DNA from: Phragmites australis
Taxonomy: Eukaryota; Streptophyta; Magnoliopsida; Poales; Poaceae
DNA: 64,000 nucleotides
NCBI RefSeq assembly: GCF_958298935.1
Contig: NC_084943.1
Span: 20,329,001 to 20,393,000, forward strand
Reading direction: 5' to 3'
Shown: one piece after another, positions 32,016-42,952 of the stretch
How positions within the stretch are numbered: the first letter of the stretch is position 1
Layout: each line of letters opens with the position of its first letter
Program-made: the position numbers and the translations under genes
The notes under the pieces: model-generated
What the model saw: only the letters and a program-made list of their open reading frames with translations
Database searches by the model: none
Told to the model about the DNA's origin: nothing

Positions 32016-34977
32016 CTATCTGCTACTAATAATCTGATTAATCGAGGTGTATGACCCAATGCACGCACAAACGACGCCGATCATTATGATTGTTATGCAC
32101 AGGACCACCTGAAAAGAAAGGAAAAATTAGATCATAAATATACAACGTTCAGCAATTTCAGGGTTAAAGTTTCTGGATTTGGTGGAGCTTATGTCTCTGT
32201 GTTTTGAGTTGTTTACCTCCCACAAAGGTACTGCACCCTTCTTGATGGAGAGATAGCATGCACATGGGAGTATCAGAGCCTGTAATTGCAAATCATCAAA
32301 CACATTTTAAGTTACTGAATAAATTGTTCAGTCAGCCAAAAGAAAAATCCAGTGCAAAAGTTCAGGTAAATCAGAATTCAGAAACTCACCACAAGCATAG
32401 TGAAGACAGATCCAAGCAGTGCCATCACCAAGGCTGCAAATCAAATGGGATAGGACATAGCATTAGCATGAATGATGTTTTGGGGATTAATTTGATTAAT
32501 TAGGATTTAGGAAATAAATAACATTCGGTAATTAAAAAAAGCACTCACCAAAATATGGAAATGACAGAGCAACCACAACAGTTGAGAGGACAAGACATGT
32601 CCTAACAAACATTCCGACTGGGTAACTCTGCATCTTCTTAGGCAGTGCCTCCTCTATCGACAAGGCAACTGGGGTCATCGTCAAGGCGTACTTTGTGTAT
32701 GGATTCACAATCTGAAACATAGAAAAGAAGACTCAAGTATGGCAATGAGCATCACTGCATGATATTTGATGCAATGAGAGAATGAGCAGGGAGTTTTTCC
32801 TCTTACCGTCATCCAAATGGCGATTTTCGAGGGAATGTACTGTTGTGGCATGTTCAATGTGAATTGCGACATCGTGGACTCGCCAAACATCATAAATCCC
32901 GAGACGGCGACTCCACCATACACAATTGTGCACACTATGAAGCTGAAACAGTGAAGAATAGTATAATGTTAGCATTTACCAATTTTGACAAGAAAAGACA
33001 AAGTTATAATATGGTCGCTCAAATAAAGGAGAGAACAGCACTGTAGCATTTCATTTGTCAAGTTCTGATTTTACAGTATATTCTGGACAAGAGGAGTACT
33101 TTACCAGAACACGAGCACGAAAGGAAACTGCGAGCGATCCTTCATCGACGAATATATATTTGGGAAAACTGAGTGTCCTGAGTAGCAGTATCCATACAGT
33201 CCGAGTGCCACTGGAAGGTGGGTCAGATTAAGTGCACTCCCAGAAGGGTGGAACCCAATACCTTCCCCAATGCCAACCCAAAATAGGCAAACCATGACTG
33301 TTATTGTCGCGACCACACCTCCGGCTGCGAAAGTTCAGTACAATAATGGTTAAGAACAACCCATCATCCATTCAAGCATTAGGAATAAGAGGACATTCTA
33401 GTATTTCTATTTTTCAGGCAAAAAAATTGTTGTGACTTGTGAACAGTCCGACGTTGCTCTGCAAAATTAGAATTGGAGGCAATGTCGGCCTTGCTGCTTA
33501 CCAGATAGATAGGAGAGGAGGCTGAGGTTTCTGAGCCAGACTGATGGGAGAATTAATAAGGCCATTGTGATTGCGAAGAGATTATGCGCGTTAAGGTGGA
33601 TGCCGGCAAAAGCTAAATGCGCAGATGGAAACACTGATGACAAGCTGTCTCCTAGCAACGTGATGTACTCCACACAGCTTGCCTGTAAATATGGGACAAC
33701 TTTAGTTCTCATGCATAACAATCAGAGGCATACTGAACATACGGTTTCAGAATTCAGAGAATACTTACATAAAGCTCCAGGTAAAGAACCACCTGCGAAA
33801 GAGATGTGGACATTAGTTCAGATATACTGTAAATAAGGTGAATTCAGCAGAAATCTGTGTTGTCAAGGGATACATACCGATACATATATTCGACCGAAAA
33901 AGCAGAAATCCGTGTTGTCAAGGAATACATACCGATACAAATATTCGACCGAAAATGCCGAAAGCGACTTGTCCAATATCTGGATATGTCTCAATGTTCG
34001 GCGAACTGTCTATGCATCTCTTCAGAAGCAAGCCGGTGTAGCATGAACTGGCACCCAGCAAGGGCAGGAGGAGGAGGCTTAACCATCCGCCTTCCTTGAT
34101 TCCATAAGCTGTGGTGAGAATTCCGACACCGCACAGAACATTGAACCCTGCAAAATTCAACAAGAAAGATTCAGAAAAAAATTATGGCACTACTGAAATT
34201 AGCATCCATGATCCTGAACCTAATTATCCTGCAACTGATTCAGAATCAAGGTTAGTTAACTAGACGCACCATTGATGATAGATTGGCCCCTGCTGCACTT
34301 GGTAGCCGGCGGCGGAAGCTCGATGTAATCGGACTTGAGGCACGCCCTCGACGGCCTCTCCGGCACCCCGGACCCCTGACGTGGCGGAGGCCGCGGCGGC
34401 AGGCTGTCCGTCGACTGCTTCACCGTCTGCTGCTGCGACTGCGAGAGCGGGGGCGGCAGCAGCGGCCTGGTGAGCGGCAGCGAGACGTCGCCGGCTGCCC
34501 CCTTCTTGAGGAAGAAGGAGCTCCCGGCCTTAAGGAAGGAGTTGCCGAGCCTGCTCAGGCTCGGGCTCGCCGCCATGATCGTGCTCACCGTCGGCGACGG
34601 CACCGCGCTCAACATGTCTATCGACTGCCTGCATGACGAAAAAACCCGCCGAGACTAATCAGTCGCAAGTTGCGACGTCAGCATGCAGCCATGCATGCAT
34701 GGATGGTGCACGCAATGCAAGAAGAGGAGGAGGATTGAATTTGATTGATCAACCTGTAACTCTGCGGCCACGTGCCCTTCTGGCCGTCGTCGGGCGCGTC
34801 CCGATCGTCGCAGTCGCCGCCACCGCCGGCGTCGTCGCTCCTATCGGAGAAGGAGCCATCGTCGTCGGAGGAGGATGGCGGGGAGCCGCCGTCCCGGTCG
34901 GCACCGAGGTCGTCGTCCTCGTCGCCGATGAACAGCAGCGACCTGTTACCGTGGCCCATCTCCTCGTCTCGATCCAT
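32016..34977 (-). CDS. AVT1-type vacuolar amino acid transporter (AAAP family), 11 coding exons
   Basis: Exons on the minus strand: 34977-34754, 34628-34270, 34147-33933, 33792-33769, 33682-33502, 33324-33105, 32942-32807, 32711-32549, 32433-32390, 32279-32217, 32108-32016. All introns are GT-AG, phases agree, and the sum is 1,722 nt (573 residues plus stop), so the gene looks intact. Residues 1 to about 200 are a hydrophilic acidic and proline/serine-rich cytosolic tail with WPQSYRQSIDML at the first junction. The transporter core then begins with QSIINGFNVLCGVGILTTAY, the AAAP first membrane helix, and continues through LYLELYASCVEYITLLGD, GEGIGFHPSGSALNLTHLPV, FVVCTIVYGG-like and IVNPYTKYALTMTPVALSIE segments, giving about 10-11 membrane helices. 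AVT1 proteins exchange neutral amino acids with protons at the vacuolar membrane (family knowledge). Exon 4 is only 24 nt, and the donor of intron 3 is duplicated. Confidence 0.9.
33846..33955 (-). repeat. 55-bp tandem duplication spanning a splice donor of the AVT1-like gene
   Basis: Unit 33901-33955 contains the end of exon 3 and the used donor at 33932/33933. Unit 33846-33900 is a copy with three base differences (52 of 55 match) lying in intron 3, and it also has an intact GTATGT donor. Reading through the first donor to the second would meet an in-frame TGA within five codons. Confidence 0.9.
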
Positions 34978-34983
34978 GGCTGC

Positions 34984-35157
34984 CTGATCTCCACCAAAAA
35001 AATACATACAACACGTCAAGCAAGGAAAGTGGATGCGTACGTGCGTGATCCACCAGATTCCATCCATCGAGTCCCTGATCATCATCGATACTCCTAACTC
35101 CTAATCCGATCTTGGAACAAGAAAGCGCTGGCCGATCGAACTAACCGCGTCGATTAC
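34984..35157 (-). other. Predicted intron in the 5' UTR of the AVT1-like gene
   Basis: On the minus strand a donor CAG|GTAATC (35158/35157) pairs with an acceptor GATCAG|GCAGCC (34984/34983) six bases before the start codon. No ATG lies in the leader between the GA repeat and the donor. The prediction rests on splice consensus only. Confidence 0.45.
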
Positions 35158-35251
35158 CTGGTCACTTGGGAGTTTACGCGACGCCCAACCAAAAGCGAGC
35201 CAGAGGGCGCGTGCGAGGGAGAAAGAGCAATGCAATGGCCGGCGAACGCGA

Positions 35252-35253
<2 letters not shown>

Positions 35254-35282
<29 letters not shown>
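35254..35282. repeat. GA dinucleotide microsatellite in the AVT1-like 5' leader
   Basis: About 14 GA units (CT on the coding strand) roughly 280 bp before the start codon. CT repeats are common in plant 5' leaders and are length-variable. Confidence 0.85.
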
Positions 35283-35283
<1 letters not shown>

Positions 35284-35567
35284 CGCGGCCGGTTCCCAGG
35301 AGCCGGTCCCGATCGGGTCGCGGACTCGTGGCCGCCTTCGCGCGAATCGGAGCTAGGGCCACGAGCGCACGCTTAACCTATAGATCGTAGTGCTAGTCCG
35401 CAGCGGTTCACTACAACTCGATCACAACTCACGACGTGCGCGCCACGTACGTGTACGTTTTGCATGCGGTTTGCCGCGCGCGCATGCACGCAGGTGCGGC
35501 CGGGGAGACTGTCTGCGATGACGCAGCTGCATGCGCTTGCGCACGCTGACAGTGGGACCTCACCTAC

Positions 35568-36010
35568 GGCATGACTAGGAATGGCAACAGGGCCAATTCC
35601 GCCGGGGATCGAATGTTTCCCTATTCCCGTTCTCATTTACAAATACCTATTGAGGAAAGTTTTTTTCTATCCTCATCGTTACGGATCTTCAATAGAATAT
35701 AAAATTAAATCATAATTGATTATATCTATATATTAATGATGTGTTCGGAGTATAAATAAGTAATTTATTAATAATTAATATAAGATAAATAAATATCATA
35801 GGTTAGATAAAAAATATAAAAGTAATTTATATATAAAAAATATGTATATGCGCGATATCAGAGATACAGTGGAGAGCAAGAATAGGAACCATCTTTCCAT
35901 TCGCATCCCCAAATAAATTTACGGGGATTAAATTTATCCAATCTGCTCTAATAAAGGAATTCTCCACAAGTTAGCAGAGAACGGAGCCCGTTGCCATCCG
36001 TAAGCATGAC
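35568..36010. mobile_element. hAT-type MITE, 428 bp
   Basis: The element 35576-36003 begins TAGGAATGGCAACAGGGCC and ends with the complement of TTACGGATGGCAACGGGCTCC. It is flanked by GGCATGAC and AGCATGAC (35568-35575, 36003-36010; 7 of 8 match), fitting a hAT 8-bp duplication. The interior is AT-rich and non-coding. Confidence 0.75.
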
Positions 36011-36560
36011 CGTCAGTCTTCCTCCGGAGGGCGGCTGACGACCGTGCGGAAATATATGTCTCGCAGCTGGGAAATAGTACGTGACATATTCTTGTGATTC
36101 CGAATCATGCTAATAGAAGATTAACTTTATATGACCGAATTTGAAACAAATGCATGTATATAATAAGTTGGAGCTTAATCGCCTTAGCGGTAAACACGAC
36201 AAACCATGAAACCAGATCCTTTTCTGATGAAAAAAATTACTAGACCAAGTCGCTACAGTAGAGAGCGGTGAAAAGCAGGCGAGCGGGGCTCCCAATGCCG
36301 ATCTCGCCGATTCCTCCCCTCCAGCGTCTCCTCTCACGCCAGGACGGGAGGGGATCGGCCCGGCGTTGATGCTGGGGGTTGTTTGTGCTGCTAGTTAGGG
36401 CTAGGGTTTCTAGTTTACCTCCTTCAGTGGGGTTAGGATTTTTGGTTGCATCGGTGTGACGGTCACTTTAATTAAGAAATTTTTTTTAGAGATATGTGGT
36501 AATCTATTTGTATAGACGTTTAGTCACATCCCTCTAGTCGAAGGTCTATGAAAATATACG
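36011..36560. other. Intergenic sequence, no gene recognised
   Basis: It contains a GC-rich patch (36250-36360) of unknown origin and otherwise AT-rich sequence. No supported gene. Confidence 0.4.
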
Positions 36561-36813
36561 AATTTCACAGCCACAAAAGAGACCGCATATAGATGTTACT
36601 AGAGACTGTTCCTTAAGCAGTCCGTCTGTAAAATTTGATTATTACAGGCGGTTCCTTTAGCAGATTGTCTGTCGAAATTGATTACTACTGGCGGTTTCTT
36701 AAGCGGTCTGTATGTGGTAGTTGGTCCCTGAATCAACGTTTTTTTCTTGGAAAAACGATTTTTTTTTTCACCTAAGGAATCACATGTGTAACAAAAATGA
36801 CTCTATCAGGCCA

Positions 36814-38240
36814 TGCATGATTGTAATTTTGGTGATTAATAATAATATATTCATTAGAACTAACATGTTTGTCAATAATATATGTTAGTAGATCTCATGC
36901 ATACAATACATCAAGAAGCCACCGCAGCCAGAACAAAGTTTGATTGAATTGGAGAAGTCTCAGGAAAATTGACATCACCGGAATGTCACGTGCAAAAGAG
37001 TTTGCACTCACCGGAGTATTATGCACAGAGGCTGATAGTCTCACCGGATAGTCCGGTGTTCTGTGTGTTGAACTCACCGGAGTATCTCTAACAAAGGGGG
37101 AGAAGGTTGATGACCACACCGGATAGTCCGGTGAACTGCACTGGGTAACACCAGAATATTTTTTACAGAGAAGAATGCAATTGCAGAAGACTGAAGATCA
37201 ACCAACCGGAAGGTCCGGTACTTAGTTTGTGCACATCGGAGTATAGCACCAGAGCATTTCTTGCAGAGGCGACTGCAAGTGCTGAAGAATGAAGATCAAC
37301 TCACTGGATAGTCCAGTGATCACAGAGATAGTTGCACTGGAGTATTTTCAAGGAAAAGAAGAGAATGCTCAACTCACCAGATGGTCCGGTGTGAATGGAA
37401 TGAACACCGGATGAATACACCAGAGTATTTTACACAAAGAGACTACAAAGGCTCGGATGGCTCAAGATAACTCATCGGAAGGTCCGGTGATGGATTTGAA
37501 GGCACACCGGATTGTCCGGTGTTCACAAAGACTCTGAGTGGAAGTTCAATAGTTAGTTTCTAAGGTTATACTTATCGGATGATCCGATGTTAGTACTATT
37601 ATTCTCACCGGATCATCCAGTGTTAACAACTTTTCTAAGCCGTAGAAAAACGGCTAGTTTGCGGGTTTGAGACTATAAATATCCATCCACTCAGTCATTT
37701 GAAGGGGGTGGCATGTTGCTGGAGTCTAGAGAAAGCTTATATACATGGAGACTCTTGCTTTGGTGATTCAAGTTTTGAAGTGATCATGAAGGTAAGTGAC
37801 CAGAATAGAGGCTATTGGTGAGACCTTGCCTTGATGGTTTGGTAGCTTATCGTGCTTGAGATCTTGTCTTGGTGACTTGGTAGCTCAAGAGTTGTGATCG
37901 GAAAAGACTTGGCGATCGGAAGCATATCTTTTGTGGAGCTCTAACGTGGACTAGGGATGTCATTCATGCCATCAATACCATGGGATAAAAATCTATTGTG
38001 CCGAGTTTGTCTCTCTATCTTATTTACATTTCTGCATTTATATACTTACAATTTACCTTACTAGAGTAGGTTGCATCCTCTCCTCTTGACCGGTAGAGTA
38101 AACAAACTAGATAAATCTAGAGCACGTTTAGATAGAAATTGAGATAGATTTATCTTGTGAAATTTTTAGAGTCAATTTGCTTAAAGTTTCTAAATTTCCT
38201 AATTCACTCCCCCTCCTCTTAGGACGTCACCGTTTCTCAC
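36814..38240 (+). mobile_element. Solo Sirevirus LTR with CACCGGA/TCCGGTG palindromes
   Basis: It begins near TGCATGATTGTAATTTTGG and ends with CCTAATTCACTCCCCCTCC...CTTAGGACGTCA, both characteristic of grass Sirevirus LTRs. From 36970 to 37625 it carries about ten variants of a palindrome of the type CACCGGATAGTCCGGTG. A GAGACTATAAATATCC TATA box lies at about 37669. No internal region follows on either side, so it is a solo LTR or fragment; the exact ends are uncertain. Confidence 0.7.
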
Positions 38241-38439
38241 ATGCGGTCGTGTTGTCGCAAGTCACAAGTCATATGATTTTTCACACGAAATACACGCGCC
38301 TGCGGTAATTGAGAATCGAACCTGGAACTTGCCCTCTTGCGCAAAGCTGTCTTACCATCCCACTATAGAGTATTCGCGGATGGTAATAGGATATGTTTTC
38401 ATTTTATTTCTTATTTACTGAAACTTTAGATAATCATTT

Positions 38440-38775
38440 GGGCAATTAGATGACTTCAAATAAAAAAGTTTTCAACCACAAAGTTGTAGATCTCGTCGAT
38501 GGCTATAATTTTTATATAAAGTTTATCTCCATCCAACTATGTATAAAAAATTTGTGAATCTTTTAAGATAAATTATCATCTATTACCAAATACGGTTCAC
38601 ATAAGGAACCACCTTCGGTAATAAATGACAATTTATCTTAAAAAATTTATAATTTTTTTAATACGAAATCGGATGGGGACAAACTTTATATGAAAATTGT
38701 ATCCCTCAATAAGATCTACAACTTTGTAATTAAAAACCTTTTCATTTGAAGTTATTTAGATATCTAAATAATCGT
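38440..38775. repeat. Large inverted repeat, arms about 160 bp
   Basis: 38440-38600 and 38610-38775 are imperfect reverse complements (ACTTCAAATAAAAAAGTTTT near the left outer end, AAAAACCTTTTCATTTGAAGT near the right outer end) meeting around AATACGGTTCACATAAGGA at 38588. A third, direct copy of the left arm lies at 39120-39270. Confidence 0.7.
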
Positions 38776-39624
38776 TTACAAAATTAGACATAAGAGATTA
38801 AAAGAAGTGCATATGCTATTGTTACCATTAGTATTTCTATAAACCAAGTCTCCAAATCCTCTCGGTCTCTGGACTCTAAGTCGTTTTAGGAATCCAAACT
38901 TTCTTGGAGTCCTATATATTATCAATGAAATCCTTGGACATCCAAATAGTTGGTCCCTTCCATATCTTACAAGATCTTCTTCTTATTGATCTTGTGGGAT
39001 ATTAGAGTTGGTAGTATTCTTTTTCTTCTCTTGTTTTTGAGTTGCTTGTATTAATAAGACTTGTGGTAACAATAGCATATATACTCATTTTGATCTCTTG
39101 TGTCTAAAACTTTAAACAATTATTGGGATATCTAAATGACCTCAAATAAAAAAAGTTTTCAATTACAAAGTTGTAGATCTCGTCGAGGGCTATAATTTTT
39201 ATATAAAGTTTATCCTCATCCGATTTCATATGAAAAAGTTATGAATTTTTTGAAATAAACTATCATCTATTACCAGTGGTAGATCACATAAAGAAATGTC
39301 TCTAAAAATAATATACCCGCCTCTGAAAATAACGTTTTACACAGAGTGTTCCTTATGTAAACCGCATATGATAATTATTCTATTAACAGATGCGGTTCAC
39401 ATAAGGTACCGTCTCTAGAAATGACCTTTTACACATACGGTTCCTTATGTAAATTATATGTTGTAATATTATCATAGACGATTCACATAAGTATTAGCCT
39501 TTGAAAATGAGCTTTTATACAAGCGGTTTCTTACGTCGCTCGCCTCTAGAAATTATACATTACTATAGGTGATTTACATAATGAACTGCTTTTGGAGATG
39601 ACCTTTACACAGGTGATATGAGCC

Positions 39625-40250
39625 CGCATATGGAAAGACACCTTGGGTGTCTAAAAAATAGGTTTTGGGTCCTCCACGTCGGAGTTGGTGAAGATGGCGA
39701 CGACAGCGATGGCGTCAACAAGTTCCCTGACGCTGTGTTTTGGAGGTTAGTCTTCCTCCACCTAGATGCGAACAGGTTCGATGGATTTGTTTCCCCTTGT
39801 TTTAGGGGTTGCTTTGTCCGGGTCACCGACGTCCCAATCGGTAGCGCCGATAGGTTTCAGGTCGCCGGCTCGTTCGACAACCCTGGCTTATTGATTTGCC
39901 GAGAAAACGAAGACGATAGCCGATGTTCGTTCAGTGGAGACTTCGCGTGCGGGACTTGGATGGCTTCGTGGCTACGCTCATCCGCTCGCTTCTTTTGTGG
40001 CAATCCAACGTTCGGAGTCTCTTCGATTGGTTTTGGTAGATCTAAGGTTTCTCGTAGCCAAAGCTCTTCGCGTCCAGGTGCTTCGGCAGTGATCCGACAG
40101 ACGATGCATCGACAGGAGCAGAAGAAGATGAACATGTGGTCCTTGCTTGTAATTTTCTTTTTCGTCAGGGTCTTCTCTATAATCTCAAGGGTTGTACTGC
40201 TTTTCCTATCACTATAATATCAAACCCTTTCGCAAAAAAGAAAAAAAAAA
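39625..40250 (+). mobile_element. Poly(A)-tailed retroposon (probable 5'-truncated LINE) or processed transcript
   Basis: A GC-richer block with a 199-codon open frame of unlikely composition ends in TCACTATAATATCAAACCC and a poly(A)-rich run (40231-40249) inserted in AT-rich CACTA-like DNA. From memory such a 3' end is common among grass L1-type elements. No reverse transcriptase or target duplication was found. Confidence 0.4.
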
Positions 40251-41236
40251 CTAGTTTCTTCTTTGAGAGGAAAATCAATCCTAGTTTTTTAGATGGAAAT
40301 TAAAACAAGGGACTGCCTACTTAACATTTTATCTAATTTATTTTAAGATCAGAGTCAATTTTTTGGGCCAATAGAAGTTTAACGCGTAACGATTCACACT
40401 TTTTTGCTACAGGAAAATCTGATTGAAATTATTGTGGATTGCAGTTAGTCTTTTTTTTTACCCAAACAACAAACAAAATTTGACTGTATCTTTCTTTTAT
40501 TGTAGTCAGTTTTTTTTCTAACAAACAACAAACAATTTTTTTTTGACTGAATCTCATTGGTATTGCAGTCAATTTTTTAGGACCTACAGGAATAAGACAT
40601 GTATTCTCACCCTTTTAATAGCTCGTGAAAAAGGAAAATTTTCTCCTGCTCGATTTCATAATGAGCTCGAAACAAAACACGTTAACTAGCTGAAAAAACA
40701 TTGTAAATCTAAATTACTAGGATGATGGGATGGATTTAGGGTGTTTCCAAACTTTAAATGAGTTTTCCTCTCAAACTGAGCGTATTTTAAAAAACGTTTG
40801 AATCGTGATGAGAGTCAAGAGAGAACTTTATTAGTTACTTAAGATACAATCTTGGGCAACTAAATGCTCGACACATAACGACGAATGATAGAGTCATACT
40901 GCACTATGACGCAGCCATTTCGCTAACGACATTTCCCATAAAAAAAAGGATATGCAGACATTTATGGTTAGACAGACAAACTAAAGATGTGAGATGCCAA
41001 TAATAGATAGTTGGATGCAATGAACGTCCACTAAAAGCCTACATACATAGGTTGAATGCGTTAATTCTCTCCTACACATGCATGAAGGGAGGAGTTTTAG
41101 ATACTGAAATTGGTCAATTAATTGGTAAATGCAGATTTTGAACACATTGATCCATTGGCCGCGGCATGCATGCCAAGTGCATGATTTTCGTTGTAGGCCG
41201 TAGTAAAAATTGAATCAGGCCAAAAAAGACTTCAAT
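40250..41236. other. Intergenic sequence, no gene recognised
   Basis: AT-rich, with several T-runs and a repeated TTGCAGTCA/TTGCAGTTAGTC word near 40440-40570. No open frame with recognisable content. Confidence 0.45.
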
Positions 41237-41546
41237 GAGTAAGCACAACACAGAACTCGACGCTAGCTCAGTTGTGAGCGCTGCCGGTCACCTGTCCAGG
41301 TTCAATGCTCTGCATTAGTAGCGGGGTGTCTCACTAGGGTTTTATATTTTATCGTCATTTACTCCTGGGATGGGTCCTGGGATAGGTGTAGGTTATAAGC
41401 GCGTGCATGTTCAGTGGGTACCTTCTAATCTCTTCTTTGGTGTGGGTAATTAGGGACACACGCGTATGTGTGTATATATAGGGTGTGAGTGTGATATGAG
41501 TGAGTCATGTGCGTCCTCAATTACACCCTTAAAAAAAGAGTAAGCA
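41237..41546 (+). mobile_element. tRNA-derived SINE with 9-bp target duplication
   Basis: The body is 41246-41537 and is flanked by GAGTAAGCA on both sides (41237-41245 and 41538-41546). The head shows polymerase III promoter parts: a box A-like TAGCTCAGTTGTGAGCG (41264-41280) and a box B-like AGGTTCAATGCTC near 41300. The tail ends in ACCCTTAAAAAAA. A tRNA-related head, a short A-tail and target duplications define a SINE. The tRNA-like part does not form a complete tRNA. Confidence 0.82.
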
Positions 41547-42949
41547 TCACTCATAAATACAATAACATACCAAGAAAACACGTAAAACTCACATGACTAG
41601 GATGCCTTCACAAGTTTTGGAAACTTTAATAAAAGTTCTAGCAACCAAAATATATAGTTAATGTGGGCAGGGGTGAAGTCCAATTATGCCACCCTGGTGC
41701 ACAGGCACTAGGGTAAAAAAAAAAAACTTTTACTAGTATGTTTGTCTATAATCACCTTATGTGCACCACGGTCCATTCAACTCGTGCACCAGGGCTGCAA
41801 GGCGCACTATGGAGCATCAGGTCATCATCCACTACGGGCCACCAGGCTATCTGTTCTTGGCATAATCAGTTGAGCAGCTAAAATTATTGTCGGCTGGCTG
41901 TATCCTCGATCCCTTCATATCTGCTCTCCCGTTGCGCAATTGCGCGGTTGCACCTGGGTGGTTGCCTGACCATGACGTCATGGTCAACCACGCTCATCGG
42001 TGCGTCGTCGAACATGATTTCGAGGAACATGATGGTGCCCGGATTTGCATGAAATGGTTACTTTAGTGATGTGTTGTGTCTGTTTGATGAAATGAGGCTG
42101 AGAGGTGTCGAGCTGGGGATCAATTCTTGAAATTGAGTCATCTCGGTTGTGTGCAGAATTCACAGTATGAATGTGCTTTGAGATTTTCTTCAGGAGATAT
42201 GCAAGAGTTCAAGAGTGATAGGCCTGATATGGTGACTATGGGCTATGGCTAGTATTATCCCTGCTAGTACTGGTTTATAGGCACTAGGCATCCTTATGTT
42301 CTAAGGTATGGAATCAGGCTCATATATTAAACACTGGCATCCAACTATATCCTATTAATTTCATTTTGCTTCTTGCAACTTGTACGCAAGAAGGTCTATT
42401 GAAGGAAGCGGAAGCTCAGAGCTATTTCTAGTTTTCTACGTATGGAAGATTTGAAGAAGCTTTTGCATTTTGTTTCTTCTCAAGTCTCAATTGGGGACTT
42501 GCAATTAGAAGGAAAAAAAATACAAAAGAACACTAAGTAGCGAAGGATTCAGACATGAGACTTGAGAATTGATATGCAAATATACAAATACCATGTCAAG
42601 TAAGCTTCTGATGCTTAATTGAATTGATTTTTTTTATGTTTCTTTATCTTGATTCTATAACACGAGTACTTAATATTTGAACAATGTTAATGGGTACCAT
42701 TTAACTTAATATTGAGCCTGGACAATACAACCGATAAGCCCAGCTATCGGCGGTTATTGAAAAAATTATACAGAAAATTTGAATTTTTAATAAAATTTGG
42801 TAAAAATTCTAAAATTTATGTAAACTATATGAGAACATATATGTTGAGTGATGCACTAAAGTCTGAGCTCTGGCTTCGCTCCAGGTGGTGGGGACAGCTG
42901 CTACAGTATGCCGAAGCATATCTCTACCAACGAATAAACGACAACTCTC
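41547..42949. other. Intergenic sequence with a palindrome-rich GC patch
   Basis: No gene recognised. Within 41660-42070 the sequence is less AT-rich and contains GCGCAATTGCGC (41934-41945) and a perfect 20-bp palindrome TGACCATGACGTCATGGTCA (41967-41986). 42720-42840 resembles the flanks of the CGGTTACCG cluster at 43.5 kb (ATTTGAATTTTT stretches next to CGGTTATTG/CGATAAGC words). Confidence 0.5.
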
Positions 42950-42952
42950 TAA

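Larger units (their letters stand above)
36560..39610. mobile_element. CACTA-type sequence split by a Sirevirus LTR
   Basis: Segments 36560-36740 and 38560-39610 consist of subterminal-type repeats in both orientations (CTGTTCCTTAAGCAGTCC, GGCGGTTTCTTAAGCGG, CGGTTCACATAAGG, TACGGTTCCTTATGTAA). Between them are copies of the motif CTTCAAATAAAAAAGTT ... GTTGTAGATCTCGTCGA also found in the CACTA element at 21.8-23.8 kb. The pattern is that of CACTA elements; termini could not be fixed and no transposase is seen. A long LTR interrupts it. Confidence 0.5.

Noticed and set aside
34633..35097. 154-codon plus-strand frame opposite AVT1-like exon 1
   Set aside because: Shadow of the acidic exon 1; its alanine/valine-rich repeats are the complement of aspartate/serine codons.
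39618..40217. 199-codon frame as a host gene
   Set aside because: No recognisable domain, a Leu/Phe-rich end and a poly(A)-tailed context; treated as part of a retroposon.
41246..41320. Functional tRNA gene
   Set aside because: Box A and box B are present but the cloverleaf cannot be completed and the unit has target duplications and an A-tail, so it is a SINE head.
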